The notes beneath the pieces are model-generated. The model saw only the letters and a list, made by a program, of their open reading frames with translations. It made no database searches and was not told the origin of the DNA. DNA of 64,000 bases from contig CAVOJY010000002.1 of the NCBI GenBank assembly GCA_963696405.1, positions 186,001-250,000 of the forward strand, given 5' to 3'. This DNA comes from CAVOJY01 sp963696405. GTDB taxonomy: Bacteria; Chloroflexota; Limnocylindria; Limnocylindrales; CSP1-4. The first letter of the stretch is position 1. Every line of letters begins with the position of its first letter. This document shows, piece by piece, positions 35,140-42,440 of this stretch. Position numbers and translations under genes: made by a program.

Positions 35140-36180
35140 ATGGACGGCAACGGGAGAACGAAGCTCGGACGGCGTGCCCTCCTGGCCGCGGGAGCGGCAG
35201 GGGTGGCCGCGGTGGCTGCGCAGGCAGTGGGGCCGGCCCGCGTCCTGGCGGGCGGCGACCACCAGCCGGTGGTACAAGGCGAGACCAACAGCGGCACGCT
35301 CACCACGGTGGTGGCGGCAGCCGGAGCCAGCGGCCTGGAAGGCCGCAGCGACATCGGTGACGGCCTCCGCGGTGGGACCAACGCCGGAGCCAAGTCGGGC
35401 GTCTATGGCTACAGCAAGCACCCCGACGGCTATGGTGTCTATGGGGCCAACCTTCCCTCGGGGGCCTTCGGTTATCTTGGGTCCAAGGACTACGCCGTCT
35501 TCGGGCGCCACCCCGGCGGCGATACCTCGGGCCTCTTGGGGGGGATCGGCCAGGGGGTCAGAGGTAGCGCCCACGGCGCCGAGGGCGTGCGCGGGGAGAG
35601 CGGCACCAACAACGGCGTGGTGGGCATGACCCAGGGCGCCAACAGGTCGGGTGTCTTTGGCTACAACATGAACGCGGACGGCTACGGGGTTCACGGCTAC
35701 AACGACGCGACCATGACCCACGGCTATCTCGGTCGCAGGGAGAACGGGGTCTATGGGGCGAGCGCCGTGAAGGGCAAGGCTGCCGTGCTGGGCGAGCACT
35801 CCGACCCAACGGGTGTGGCGGTCTCTGGCGCCAACACCGCCACCCAGGTCCAGGGCGGTCTGGGTGCCTGGGGCATGGGGCTGTTCGGGAGCGCTCCCAT
35901 CAACCTCGCATCCGCCGCGTTGTACGTCAGCGGCCGGGCGATGTTCGAGCGCGCCGGCATCCTCACCATCGCGGCAGGCAAGAGCTCGGTGAGCACCAAC
36001 GTGGCGGCGATCGGCGCGAGCGGACCCATGCCCACCATGGTGCTGGCCACGCTCCAGACGAACCGCGCCGGCGTCTACATCCAGGCCGCGGTACTCAACC
36101 CCGCCGCGAGCAAAGTCACCGTCTACCTCAACAAGAAGGTGAGCGCGGCCACGAAGGTGGCGTACTTCGTCCTGAACTGA
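35140..36180 (+). CDS. Tat-exported Gly-rich repeat protein 2
   Basis: This 346-residue paralogue of the gene before it is nearly identical in the signal region (RTKLGRRALLAAGAAGVAAV) and in the opening GGDHQPVVQGETNSG. Its repeat region is longer: SGVYGYSKHPDGYGVYGAN, DYAVFGRHPGGDTSGLLG, EGVRGESGTNNGVVGM, SGVFGYNMNADGYGVHGYN and NGVYGASAVKGKAAVLGE. The C-terminal domain keeps LYVSGRAMFERAGILTI, MVLATLQTNRAGVYIQAAV and VTVYLNKKVSAATKVAYFVL. Extra repeats account for the size difference, as expected from repeat expansion. Its promoter matches that of protein 1. Confidence 0.85.
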   Translation: MDGNGRTKLGRRALLAAGAAGVAAVAAQAVGPARVLAGGDHQPVVQGETNSGTLTTVVAAAGASGLEGRSDIGDGLRGGTNAGAKSGVYGYSKHPDGYGVYGANLPSGAFGYLGSKDYAVFGRHPGGDTSGLLGGIGQGVRGSAHGAEGVRGESGTNNGVVGMTQGANRSGVFGYNMNADGYGVHGYNDATMTHGYLGRRENGVYGASAVKGKAAVLGEHSDPTGVAVSGANTATQVQGGLGAWGMGLFGSAPINLASAALYVSGRAMFERAGILTIAAGKSSVSTNVAAIGASGPMPTMVLATLQTNRAGVYIQAAVLNPAASKVTVYLNKKVSAATKVAYFVLN

Positions 36181-36487
36181 CCGCGAGAGCCACGGTGACG
36201 CCCCGGCGCTGATAGGCGACGCCAGGGAGGCTTGAGTTCCAGCGATCGTCGCACCTGAGGCAGTCAGGAGTTGCCAGTGTTGCCGCGTCGGGGCCATCTG
36301 GGCTATGTGCAACCTCTACCGTGTACTGGTACCTGGCGGTCTCGACGATCACCGCTCCGTCCGGCCAGCTCGGGCCGCCGGGCCGGGGCCGTCGACCCCG
36401 GTGAGAGAATCAAGGCAGACGCGGAGAGGCGTCGATGTGCGGCGAACACGGCGGCCGCCGGGACCGCGCCGAGCAGGGAGGGCTGAA
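36181..36487 (+). promoter_or_regulatory. Intergenic region with duplicated leader D (upstream of the repeat lipoprotein)
   Basis: The first 140 bases after Tat protein 2 show nothing recognisable. At 36325-36343 a diverged copy of the opening motif (ACTGGTACCTGGCGGTCTC) begins the leader. GGCCGG (36381-36386), 18 bases and GAGAAT (36405-36410) correspond to the second promoter type. The -10 ends 77 bases before the GTG. CAGGGAGGG gives the ribosome site. Confidence 0.6.
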
Positions 36488-38194
36488 GTGCGTTGCACGG
36501 CAAGGGTTCTCATCGTCGTGTCGCTCGCGATGGCGATGGCCGTGGGGTGCGGGGGCGGGGGGCTTCCGACCGTAAGCCCTTCTCCCGGTACAGCGCTGCT
36601 CTCTCCGTCTCCGACCGCGACCGAAACCCCCCCACCGTCCTTCACCGCGGGGGCATCCGCGACTGGCACACCGGCGAGCGCCACGCCCCTTGCCACTCCG
36701 GCGGAGGAGACTGCTCCGCCAACTCCATCGCCGACGGAGCCGCCCACAGCCCCTCCGACGGAGGCGCCAACGCCCGCCCCGGCCTCTGTCAACGCCACAG
36801 TCGCCTTCCACAGCTATGACGCCGCCACCGGCTTGGTGACGTTCCGCATCGTGAACGGGGACGACGGAGCCACCCTGGAGAGCGCACGGGCGCGGATCGT
36901 CAACCGCGTCCACGGCGACACCTACTACCACGCCTACTCCAACGAACCGTTCCGCCCCAGCCCCACCTCGGATACTCGGGCGGACAGCCTGGCCCCCGGC
37001 ACGACAGCCTACCTGCGCTACGAACTCGCCGGTCATCCCGCCGGCCAGCCCTGTCAGGCCACCATCACGCTGCATACGGCCGAGGGACTGACCGGTGCCA
37101 GCGCGACCAGGACGGTCGACTTCGACCTGCCCGCTCCGACCGCCATCGACGCCACGGTCACCTACCACAGCTACGACGCCGCCACCGGCTGGGTGACGTT
37201 CCGCGTCGTGAACAACGCCGCCGGAGCCACGTTGGAGAGCGCACGGGCGCAGATCACCAACCTCGACACCAACTCGTGGACCATATCCAACGATCCGTTC
37301 CGCCCCACCCCCGCCTCGGACGACAGGGTGGACAGCCTGGCCCCCGGCGCGACGGCCTACCTGCGCTACGAACTCGCGGGCCATCCCACCGGCGTACCCT
37401 GTCGGGCCACCATCACCCTTTACACGGGTGAGGGATCGAGCGGGATCAGCTCCGTCAAGACGGTGGACTTCGCCCTGCCCGCCCCGGCCGCCATCAACGC
37501 CACGGTCACCTACCACAGCTACGACGCCGCCACGGGGATGGTGACGTTCCGCATCGTGAACACCGGTGGGGTGGCCATCGAGAGCGTGCGGGCGCGGATC
37601 ATCAACCGCGATACCAGCGCCGAGTACTACCACGCCTATTCCAACGAACCGTTCCGTGCCAACCCCACGACGAGTACCCGCGTCGACAGCCTGGCCCCCG
37701 GCGCGACGGCCTACCTGCGCTACGAACTCGCCGGCCATCCCACGGGCGTACCCTGCCGGGCCACCATCACCATCTACGCGGGCGAAGGGCTGACCGGCGC
37801 CAGCTCGGCCAAGACGATGAACTTCGCCCTGCCCGCCCCGGCTGCCATCGCAGCCATGGTCACCTACCACAGCTACGACGCGGCCACAGGCGTGGTCACA
37901 CTCCGCATCATCAACTTCGCCGACGGAGTCACGTTGGAGAGCGTGCGGGCGCGGATCGTCAACGACGATACCAGCGCCGAGTACTACCACGGCTATTCCA
38001 ACTCGCCGTTCCGCCCCAGCCCCAACTCGGATACTCGGGTGGACAGCCTGGCCCCTGGCGCGACGGCCTACCTGCGCTACGAACTCGCCGGTCATCCCAC
38101 CGGCGTACCCTGTTGGGCCACCATCACCCTCCACACGGGGGAGGGACTGACCGGCACCAGCTCCGTCAGGGCGGCGGACTTCGACCTGCCGTAG
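36488..38194 (+). CDS. Lipoprotein with four tandem repeats of about 117 residues
   Basis: The 568-residue protein has a lipobox signal peptide (VLIVVSLAMAMAVGC), a Ser/Thr/Pro spacer of about 75 residues, and four tandem beta-rich modules starting at 36809, 37166, 37514 and 37868 (periods 357, 348 and 354 bases). Each module holds HSYDAATG, VTFRIVN, ESARARI or ESVRARI, SNEPFRP, DSLAPGATAYLRYELAGHP and a closing VDFDLPAP. The most conserved parts are nearly identical at DNA level. The module looks like an Ig- or fibronectin-type adhesive fold, but I do not recognise a named family. GTG 36488 is used because of the signal peptide and the AGGGAGGG site. It would stand on the cell surface beside the Tat proteins. 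Confidence 0.82.
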   Translation: MRCTARVLIVVSLAMAMAVGCGGGGLPTVSPSPGTALLSPSPTATETPPPSFTAGASATGTPASATPLATPAEETAPPTPSPTEPPTAPPTEAPTPAPASVNATVAFHSYDAATGLVTFRIVNGDDGATLESARARIVNRVHGDTYYHAYSNEPFRPSPTSDTRADSLAPGTTAYLRYELAGHPAGQPCQATITLHTAEGLTGASATRTVDFDLPAPTAIDATVTYHSYDAATGWVTFRVVNNAAGATLESARAQITNLDTNSWTISNDPFRPTPASDDRVDSLAPGATAYLRYELAGHPTGVPCRATITLYTGEGSSGISSVKTVDFALPAPAAINATVTYHSYDAATGMVTFRIVNTGGVAIESVRARIINRDTSAEYYHAYSNEPFRANPTTSTRVDSLAPGATAYLRYELAGHPTGVPCRATITIYAGEGLTGASSAKTMNFALPAPAAIAAMVTYHSYDAATGVVTLRIINFADGVTLESVRARIVNDDTSAEYYHGYSNSPFRPSPNSDTRVDSLAPGATAYLRYELAGHPTGVPCWATITLHTGEGLTGTSSVRAADFDLP

Positions 38195-38204
38195 CAGGGT
38201 GGAT

Positions 38205-38238
38205 CCACGCCTCGGCGGGGCGGTCACGCCAGGCGTGG
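38205..38238 (+). terminator. Stem-loop after the repeat lipoprotein gene
   Basis: CCACGCCT (38205-38212) and AGGCGTGG (38231-38238) pair perfectly around an 18-base loop, ten bases after the stop. No T run follows. It may end or weaken transcription into Tat protein 3. Confidence 0.5.
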
Positions 38239-38284
38239 TGAGGATGGAGTGCTGCGCCGACCGCCTTGAAGGGAGGGACGTTCC

Positions 38285-38938
38285 ATGGAAGCCAAGAACA
38301 CGAACAGGCTCGGCCGTCGCGCCCTGTTGGCCGCTACCCTCGGTGGCGTCGCGGCGGCAGCAGGTGCGCTGGCAGCGCCAACCAGGGTGCTCGGTGCCGA
38401 CGGAGACGAGCTGCGGATCGGGCAGCCCAACATCGGGACCCACAGGACCAGCCTCGCCTGTGGCGAAGGCGACATCGGGCTCCTCGTTTCGGCTGCCGCT
38501 GGGCACGGCGTGCAGGGAGTGACCAATTCAGCGGCCAATCGCGCGGGCGTCAATGGCGTCGCCAGCGCGGGTGGGTCCGCCGGCGTCCGCGGTATCAACA
38601 CCGCCACCGACTCCGCGGGAGCACTCGGCGTGGGAGGCGCCGGCGTGCGAGCGCTGCAGGGCACAGTCGGCGTAGCCCTCAGTGTCCTGGGCAAGGCGCA
38701 CTTCAGCCGCTCGGGGGTCGCCACGATCCCCGCCGGCCAACGCTTCGTGAAGGTGAACATCAGCGGCCTCACGGACTACTCGTTCGCCCTGGCTACCCTC
38801 CAGCAGTACCGCCAGAACCTGTGGGTCCAGTCGATCACCGTGAGCGCCGGCTCGGCGGCCATCTACATCTACGTCAGCCAGTACGCTCCCTCCAACACCC
38901 GCGTGGCCTGGACCGTGTTCGACCAGATCCCGACGTAG
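38285..38938 (+). CDS. Tat-exported Gly-rich repeat protein 3
   Basis: The 217-residue protein has NRLGRRALLAATLGGVAAAA as Tat signal, the short motif GADGDELRIGQPNIGTHRTS, two to three repeats (AGVNGVASAGGSAGVRGINT, ALGVGGAGVRALQG) and a C-terminal domain LSVLGKAHFSRSGVATIPAG, SFALATLQQYRQNLWVQSI, SAAIYIYVSQYAPSNTRVAW. It is closest to protein 4, which shares QQYR and the IYIYVS ending, whereas proteins 1, 2 and 5 share IYLNK. GAAGGGAGGGAC precedes the ATG. It lies 90 bases after the lipoprotein gene without its own full leader, so it may depend on read-through. Confidence 0.82.
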   Translation: MEAKNTNRLGRRALLAATLGGVAAAAGALAAPTRVLGADGDELRIGQPNIGTHRTSLACGEGDIGLLVSAAAGHGVQGVTNSAANRAGVNGVASAGGSAGVRGINTATDSAGALGVGGAGVRALQGTVGVALSVLGKAHFSRSGVATIPAGQRFVKVNISGLTDYSFALATLQQYRQNLWVQSITVSAGSAAIYIYVSQYAPSNTRVAWTVFDQIPT

Positions 38939-39017
38939 GGCGACACCGGGAGCCGGACGAGGGCGAGGCTGGTCTGCTGCGCCTGATGCGCAGCTGCCGG
39001 TAAGCGGCGCCGCGTAG

Positions 39018-39192
39018 CCTCTCGACGGCCCCTCTCCGCGCGTCCGCGACGATCCCGGCTCAGGCCGGCCAGCTCGAGCCGCTGTGTCGGGGCCATCGAC
39101 ATCGATGGGAGAATCTGCCCAGGCGGGTGGTCTCGATGCGCACGGCTCAGACGGAGGGCTGCGCCGGCCGCTCCGAAGGGAGGGACACGTCC
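39018..39192 (+). promoter_or_regulatory. Duplicated leader E (upstream of Tat protein 4)
   Basis: TGTCGG (39085-39090), 18 bases and GAGAAT (39109-39114) form the second promoter type. The -10 ends 78 bases before the ATG. The sequence from 39049 to 39120 matches leaders A and F closely. The last 45 bases resemble the region just before Tat protein 3. Confidence 0.65.
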
Positions 39193-39834
39193 ATGGAAGG
39201 CAAGAACACCACGAGGCTCGGTCGCCGCGCCATGCTGGCCGCGACCCTCGGCGGCGTCGTAGCGGCGGCGAGTGCGCTGGCCGCGCCAGCGAAGGTGCTC
39301 GGGGCCGATGGCGACCCGGTGCGGATTGGACAGCACAACGTCGGCACGCACGTGACGCGCATCACCTGCAACGAGGATGTCCAGGCACTGTTGGCGCAAT
39401 CCGGCGTCGGCCATGGCATCGAGGGAACCACCGACGCGCCGTCGGCCCGCGCGGGCGTGGTCGGCCTCGCGTACCACGCTGGATGCGCGGGAGTCGTCGG
39501 CGCCAACGATGCAAGTCTCTGCGCAGGGTCGCTCGGGTCGGGGACCACCGGCGTGAGGGCGACACAGGGAAACGGGACCCTTGCCCTCGATGTCCAGGGC
39601 AAGGCCCATTTCAGCCGCTCGGGGGTCGCTACCATCGCCAGCGGCAAGCGCTTCGTGCAGGTCGATGTGGAGGGCCTCACCGCCAACTCGTTCGCCCTGG
39701 CCACCCTGCAGCAGTACCGCCGCAACCTGTGGGTCCAGTCGATCACCGTGAGCGCCAGCTCCGCGTCCATCTACATCTACGTCAGCGGCTACGCTCCCGA
39801 AGCCACCCGCGTGGCGTGGACCGTGTTCGACTAG
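39193..39834 (+). CDS. Tat-exported Gly-rich repeat protein 4
   Basis: The 213-residue protein begins MEGKNTTRLGRRAMLAATLG, a Tat signal, followed by GADGDPVRIGQHNVGTHVTR, a short repeat region with several Cys (ITCNEDVQALL, AGCAGVVGANDASLCAG), and the C-terminal domain LDVQGKAHFSRSGVATIASG, SFALATLQQYRRNLWVQSI and SASIYIYVSGYAPEATRVAW. It is a close paralogue of protein 3, so the pair probably arose by tandem duplication. ATG 39193 is preferred over the upstream ATG at 39127 because of the AGGGAGGGAC site and the signal peptide. Confidence 0.82.
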   Translation: MEGKNTTRLGRRAMLAATLGGVVAAASALAAPAKVLGADGDPVRIGQHNVGTHVTRITCNEDVQALLAQSGVGHGIEGTTDAPSARAGVVGLAYHAGCAGVVGANDASLCAGSLGSGTTGVRATQGNGTLALDVQGKAHFSRSGVATIASGKRFVQVDVEGLTANSFALATLQQYRRNLWVQSITVSASSASIYIYVSGYAPEATRVAWTVFD

Positions 39835-39884
39835 GCCGACGCAGCAACGTCGACGTAGGTCGTCGGTTAGGGCCGCCCCGTAGG

Positions 39885-40064
39885 CTCTCCTCCCGGCCCC
39901 GCTCCACGGGCGGACGACGGTCCCGGCCCAGGCCGGCCAGCTCGAGTCGCCGTGTCGGCCCATCCACCCCAATGGGACAATCTGCCCAGACGCGGGCGTC
40001 TTCAACCCGCAGTGGCGTGGTCGGCCCGAGCGTGGCCCTCGGCCGGCTCTTTGGGAGGTGCACC
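39885..40064 (+). promoter_or_regulatory. Duplicated leader F (upstream of Tat protein 5)
   Basis: TGTCGG (39953-39958), 17 bases and GACAAT (39976-39981) form the second promoter type, ending 83 bases before the ATG. The stretch CCGGCCCCGCTCCACGGGCG is shared with leader A exactly. TTGGGAGGTG precedes the ATG. Confidence 0.65.
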
Positions 40065-40847
40065 ATGGACGGCAACGGGAGAACGAAGCTCGGTCGACGC
40101 GCCCTGCTCGCGGCGGGTGCGGCTGGGGTGGCCGCCGTGGCTGCCCAGGCCGTTGCCGCACCGACGAAGGTCTTCGCAGCAGACGGCGATCCCGTCAAAG
40201 TCGGTGAGGTCAACAGCGGAACGCTGAGGACGACGGTCCATAGTTCGGGCAGCGATGGACTACTGGGCTCGAGCGCCGCCGGTGACGGACTCGTTGGGTT
40301 CAGTACCACGGGGTTCAAGTCGGGGCTGTACGCGTACAGTTCGCACGCGAACGGCAACGGGGTCTTTGGCCGCAACACGGCGAACAACAACCGGGGGTCC
40401 ATTGCCGGCTCCGACCACGCCGTCTGGGGCGAGGGTCACATGGCCGTGAAGGCGGCCATCCACGGGAGCCACGTCGTCGCCGGCAGCGCCGGCGTCACGG
40501 GGCTCAACACGGCCGACGGGACGATGGGATCGCTCGGCGGAGTGTTCGGTGTCGCCGGCGTCGCCCCGAACAACCTCTGGGCCCTCGGCGTCAATGGCAA
40601 GGCCACCTTCAGCCGTAGTGGCGTCCTCACCATCCCCAAGAACAAGCAGTCCGCCAAGGTTCCGGACGTGGCCCTGACGAGCAGCAGCTTCATCATCGCC
40701 ACGCTGAACCAGTATCGGAGCGGCGTGTGGATCGCTGCGGCGATCCCGAACGTGGCGTCGGATTCCATCACCATCTACCTGAACAAGAAGGCGACGCTGG
40801 CCACCAAGGTCGCCTGGTTCGTCCTGGAGAAGTTCCCCGGCGCGTGA
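40065..40847 (+). CDS. Tat-exported Gly-rich repeat protein 5
   Basis: The 260-residue protein combines the signal of proteins 1 and 2 (RTKLGRRALLAAGAAGVAAV) with AADGDPVKVGEVNSGTLRTT, repeats such as SGLYAYSSHANGNGVFGRN and AGVTGLNTADGTMGSLGG, and a C-terminal domain LGVNGKATFSRSGVLTIPKN, FIIATLNQYRSGVWIAAAI, ITIYLNKKATLATKVAWFVL. It thus links the two subgroups: QYR as in 3 and 4, IYLNK as in 1 and 2. The mosaic suggests recombination between copies. It is the last of the five and ends 53 bases before a convergent gene. Confidence 0.85.
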   Translation: MDGNGRTKLGRRALLAAGAAGVAAVAAQAVAAPTKVFAADGDPVKVGEVNSGTLRTTVHSSGSDGLLGSSAAGDGLVGFSTTGFKSGLYAYSSHANGNGVFGRNTANNNRGSIAGSDHAVWGEGHMAVKAAIHGSHVVAGSAGVTGLNTADGTMGSLGGVFGVAGVAPNNLWALGVNGKATFSRSGVLTIPKNKQSAKVPDVALTSSSFIIATLNQYRSGVWIAAAIPNVASDSITIYLNKKATLATKVAWFVLEKFPGA

Positions 40848-40900
40848 CCGACCCCCGCCGGGCGCCGGGATCGGCGGCCGTAGATGCCCGCAGCCAGTCG

Positions 40901-41428
40901 CTAGCGGCCCCTCACTGCGGTCCCGCGCAGGGCCACGGACGCGCCCGCCAGAACGGCGAGTCCCACGACGGCGAGCAGCCAGGTGGGGGTGCCGTCGGGA
41001 GCGGGGCTGCCGTCGGGAGCGGTGGACGTGGTCGGCATACCCTCCCCCGTGTCCGCCGTAACCTCGTCGCCCTCGAAGCACTTCAGGACGGCCTGCCCGG
41101 ATACACCTCCTGCGTGCGCCGTGATGATGAGCCCTTCGATGGGGGCGGTGGAGGTGACGGAGGTGGTGGCCTCACCTTGCGCGTTGGTGACGCTTTCCGT
41201 AGGCTCGAAGCCCGTATCAGGCGCGTCGATGCTCCAGGTGACGACCTGTTCGGGCACGGGCTTGCCGTCCACGTCGATCACGGTTGCCGTGGGCACGTAC
41301 GCCGTGTCGCACTCGACCGAAACGGTGACCTGACTGATGAGCTGCCCCTCGGATGCAAGGCCGACCGGCACCAGGACGAGAGTGGCGAAGGCCGCCAGCA
41401 TTCCCGCCCGGACCATCCTGGAGTACAT
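40901..41428 (-). CDS. Ig-like surface protein with MPTTS sorting-type C-terminus
   Basis: This 175-residue protein parallels the one at 8252-8752: signal peptide (MLAAFATLVLVPVGLA), one Ig-like module (ISQVTVSVECDTAYVP, VIDVDGKPVPEQVVTWSI, TNAQGEATTSV), then MPTTSTAPDG, a spacer of about 10 residues, a hydrophobic helix and basic tail (RGTAVRGR). MPTTS corresponds to LPDTS of the first copy; both are followed by TAP. Processing by the sortase at 7.4 kb is likely but the unusual Met and longer spacer leave doubt. It is convergent with Tat protein 5 and divergent from the GYD gene. Confidence 0.78.
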   Translation of the reverse strand: MYSRMVRAGMLAAFATLVLVPVGLASEGQLISQVTVSVECDTAYVPTATVIDVDGKPVPEQVVTWSIDAPDTGFEPTESVTNAQGEATTSVTSTAPIEGLIITAHAGGVSGQAVLKCFEGDEVTADTGEGMPTTSTAPDGSPAPDGTPTWLLAVVGLAVLAGASVALRGTAVRGR

Positions 41429-41618
41429 GCGCCTGGCTCCCTCGCTTCTGCCGTACCGCCCATGACTTCGGGCCTACGACGCGCTGGTAGCCAATGATAG
41501 GCGCCTCCTCCCAGGGGGAGCACCTGGGGGAGCCGGACGGGTGGGATGTATACTCGCCGGCCGCGTGCCCCAAGACTGTGTCCAAGAAACGGATGCGACG
41601 CGGCAAGGAGGCATCAGC

Positions 41619-41939
41619 ATGCCCAAGTACCTCTTCACGGGCAGCTACACAGCGGCCGGCGTCAAAGGCGTCCTCGCGGAGGGAGGCAGCGGCCGTCGCG
41701 CGGCGGTCGAGAAGCTCGTCTCCTCGGTCGGAGGAAGACTGGATTCGTTCTACTTCGGCTTCGGGGGTGACGACTTCTACGTCACCGTGGACCTCCCGAG
41801 CAACGAGGCGGCCGCCGCAGCTGCGCTCACGGTAGGCGCCCCCGGGACCACCAACGTCCGGACCGTCGTCCTCCTCACGCCCGAGCAGGTCGACGCCGCG
41901 ACGAAGCTGTCGCCCGACTACCGGCCACCTGGCAGCTGA
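41619..41939 (+). CDS. GYD domain protein
   Basis: GYD proteins are small ferredoxin-like-fold proteins of unknown function. The 106 residues have KYLFTGSYTAAGVKGVLAEG, RRAAVEKLVSSVGGRLDSFYF, FGGDDFYVTVDLPSNEAAAA and VRTVVLLTPEQVDAATK, in the family order. AAGGAGG lies 7 bases before the ATG. A TATACT sequence at 41549-41554 is a likely -10 box, giving a leader of about 60 bases. It is divergent from the sortase-substrate-like gene and stands alone. Confidence 0.87.
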   Translation: MPKYLFTGSYTAAGVKGVLAEGGSGRRAAVEKLVSSVGGRLDSFYFGFGGDDFYVTVDLPSNEAAAAAALTVGAPGTTNVRTVVLLTPEQVDAATKLSPDYRPPGS

Positions 41940-42037
41940 CCGCTGATCAGCGAACCCACCGCATGTTCGGCGTGGACGGGTGTCTCCGGCTGCGGAGGGT
42001 CGAGTAGGTCGCATCCTCGGCCGGCTGTTGGCCTCGG

Positions 42038-42337
42038 TCAAGTGCGTCGGCTGCGCCGTGTGACGTACCAGGTCACAAGGACGACCGGGACACCGATGAC
42101 GAGGCCACCCAGCAGCGCCTCATCGAACGACAGACCGTCGTAGTTGGGCTGAAGTTCCTCGACGGTTGCGGACCCGTACAGCACCTCGCTCGTCAACAGA
42201 CCACCGACGAAGAAGGCCACTGCCCCGATCAGCCACGTCCAGCGAGTGCTCCGCACGATGACCTGCGCGATGAGGCCAAAGCCGAGCGACATCGCGACCA
42301 GGATCCCGGCGCCCTCGAGCCCAACGTTGAACTGCAT
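42038..42337 (-). CDS. Small membrane protein
   Basis: I do not recognise this 99-residue protein. It has three hydrophobic segments (GILVAMSLGFGLIAQVIV, WLIGAVAFFVGGLLTSEV, LLGGLVIGVPVVLVTWYV) and a polar loop ELQPNYDGLSFDEA between the second and third. The start MQFNVGLEG at 42337 is preferred because GGGAGGGGC stands upstream; a longer reading from 42388 lacks a site. It follows the CocE gene in the same direction after about 100 bases and is convergent with the GYD gene. Confidence 0.72.
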   Translation of the reverse strand: MQFNVGLEGAGILVAMSLGFGLIAQVIVRSTRWTWLIGAVAFFVGGLLTSEVLYGSATVEELQPNYDGLSFDEALLGGLVIGVPVVLVTWYVTRRSRRT

Positions 42338-42440
42338 GGTGCCCCTCCCGTTCTGCGGGCAGTTCGCCGCCACTGCCTCGCGACCCACCCATTATCCGAT
42401 CGGAGGCACGGCGGCGCCAGTGGTTGCCCGGCGCACGCGC

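Noticed and set aside
33918..40847. Possible CRISPR or transposon array because of repeated intergenic modules
   Set aside because: Repeats are about 170 bp, diverged, separated by different genes and carry promoter elements. There are no short regular spacers, cas genes, transposase or terminal inverted repeats.
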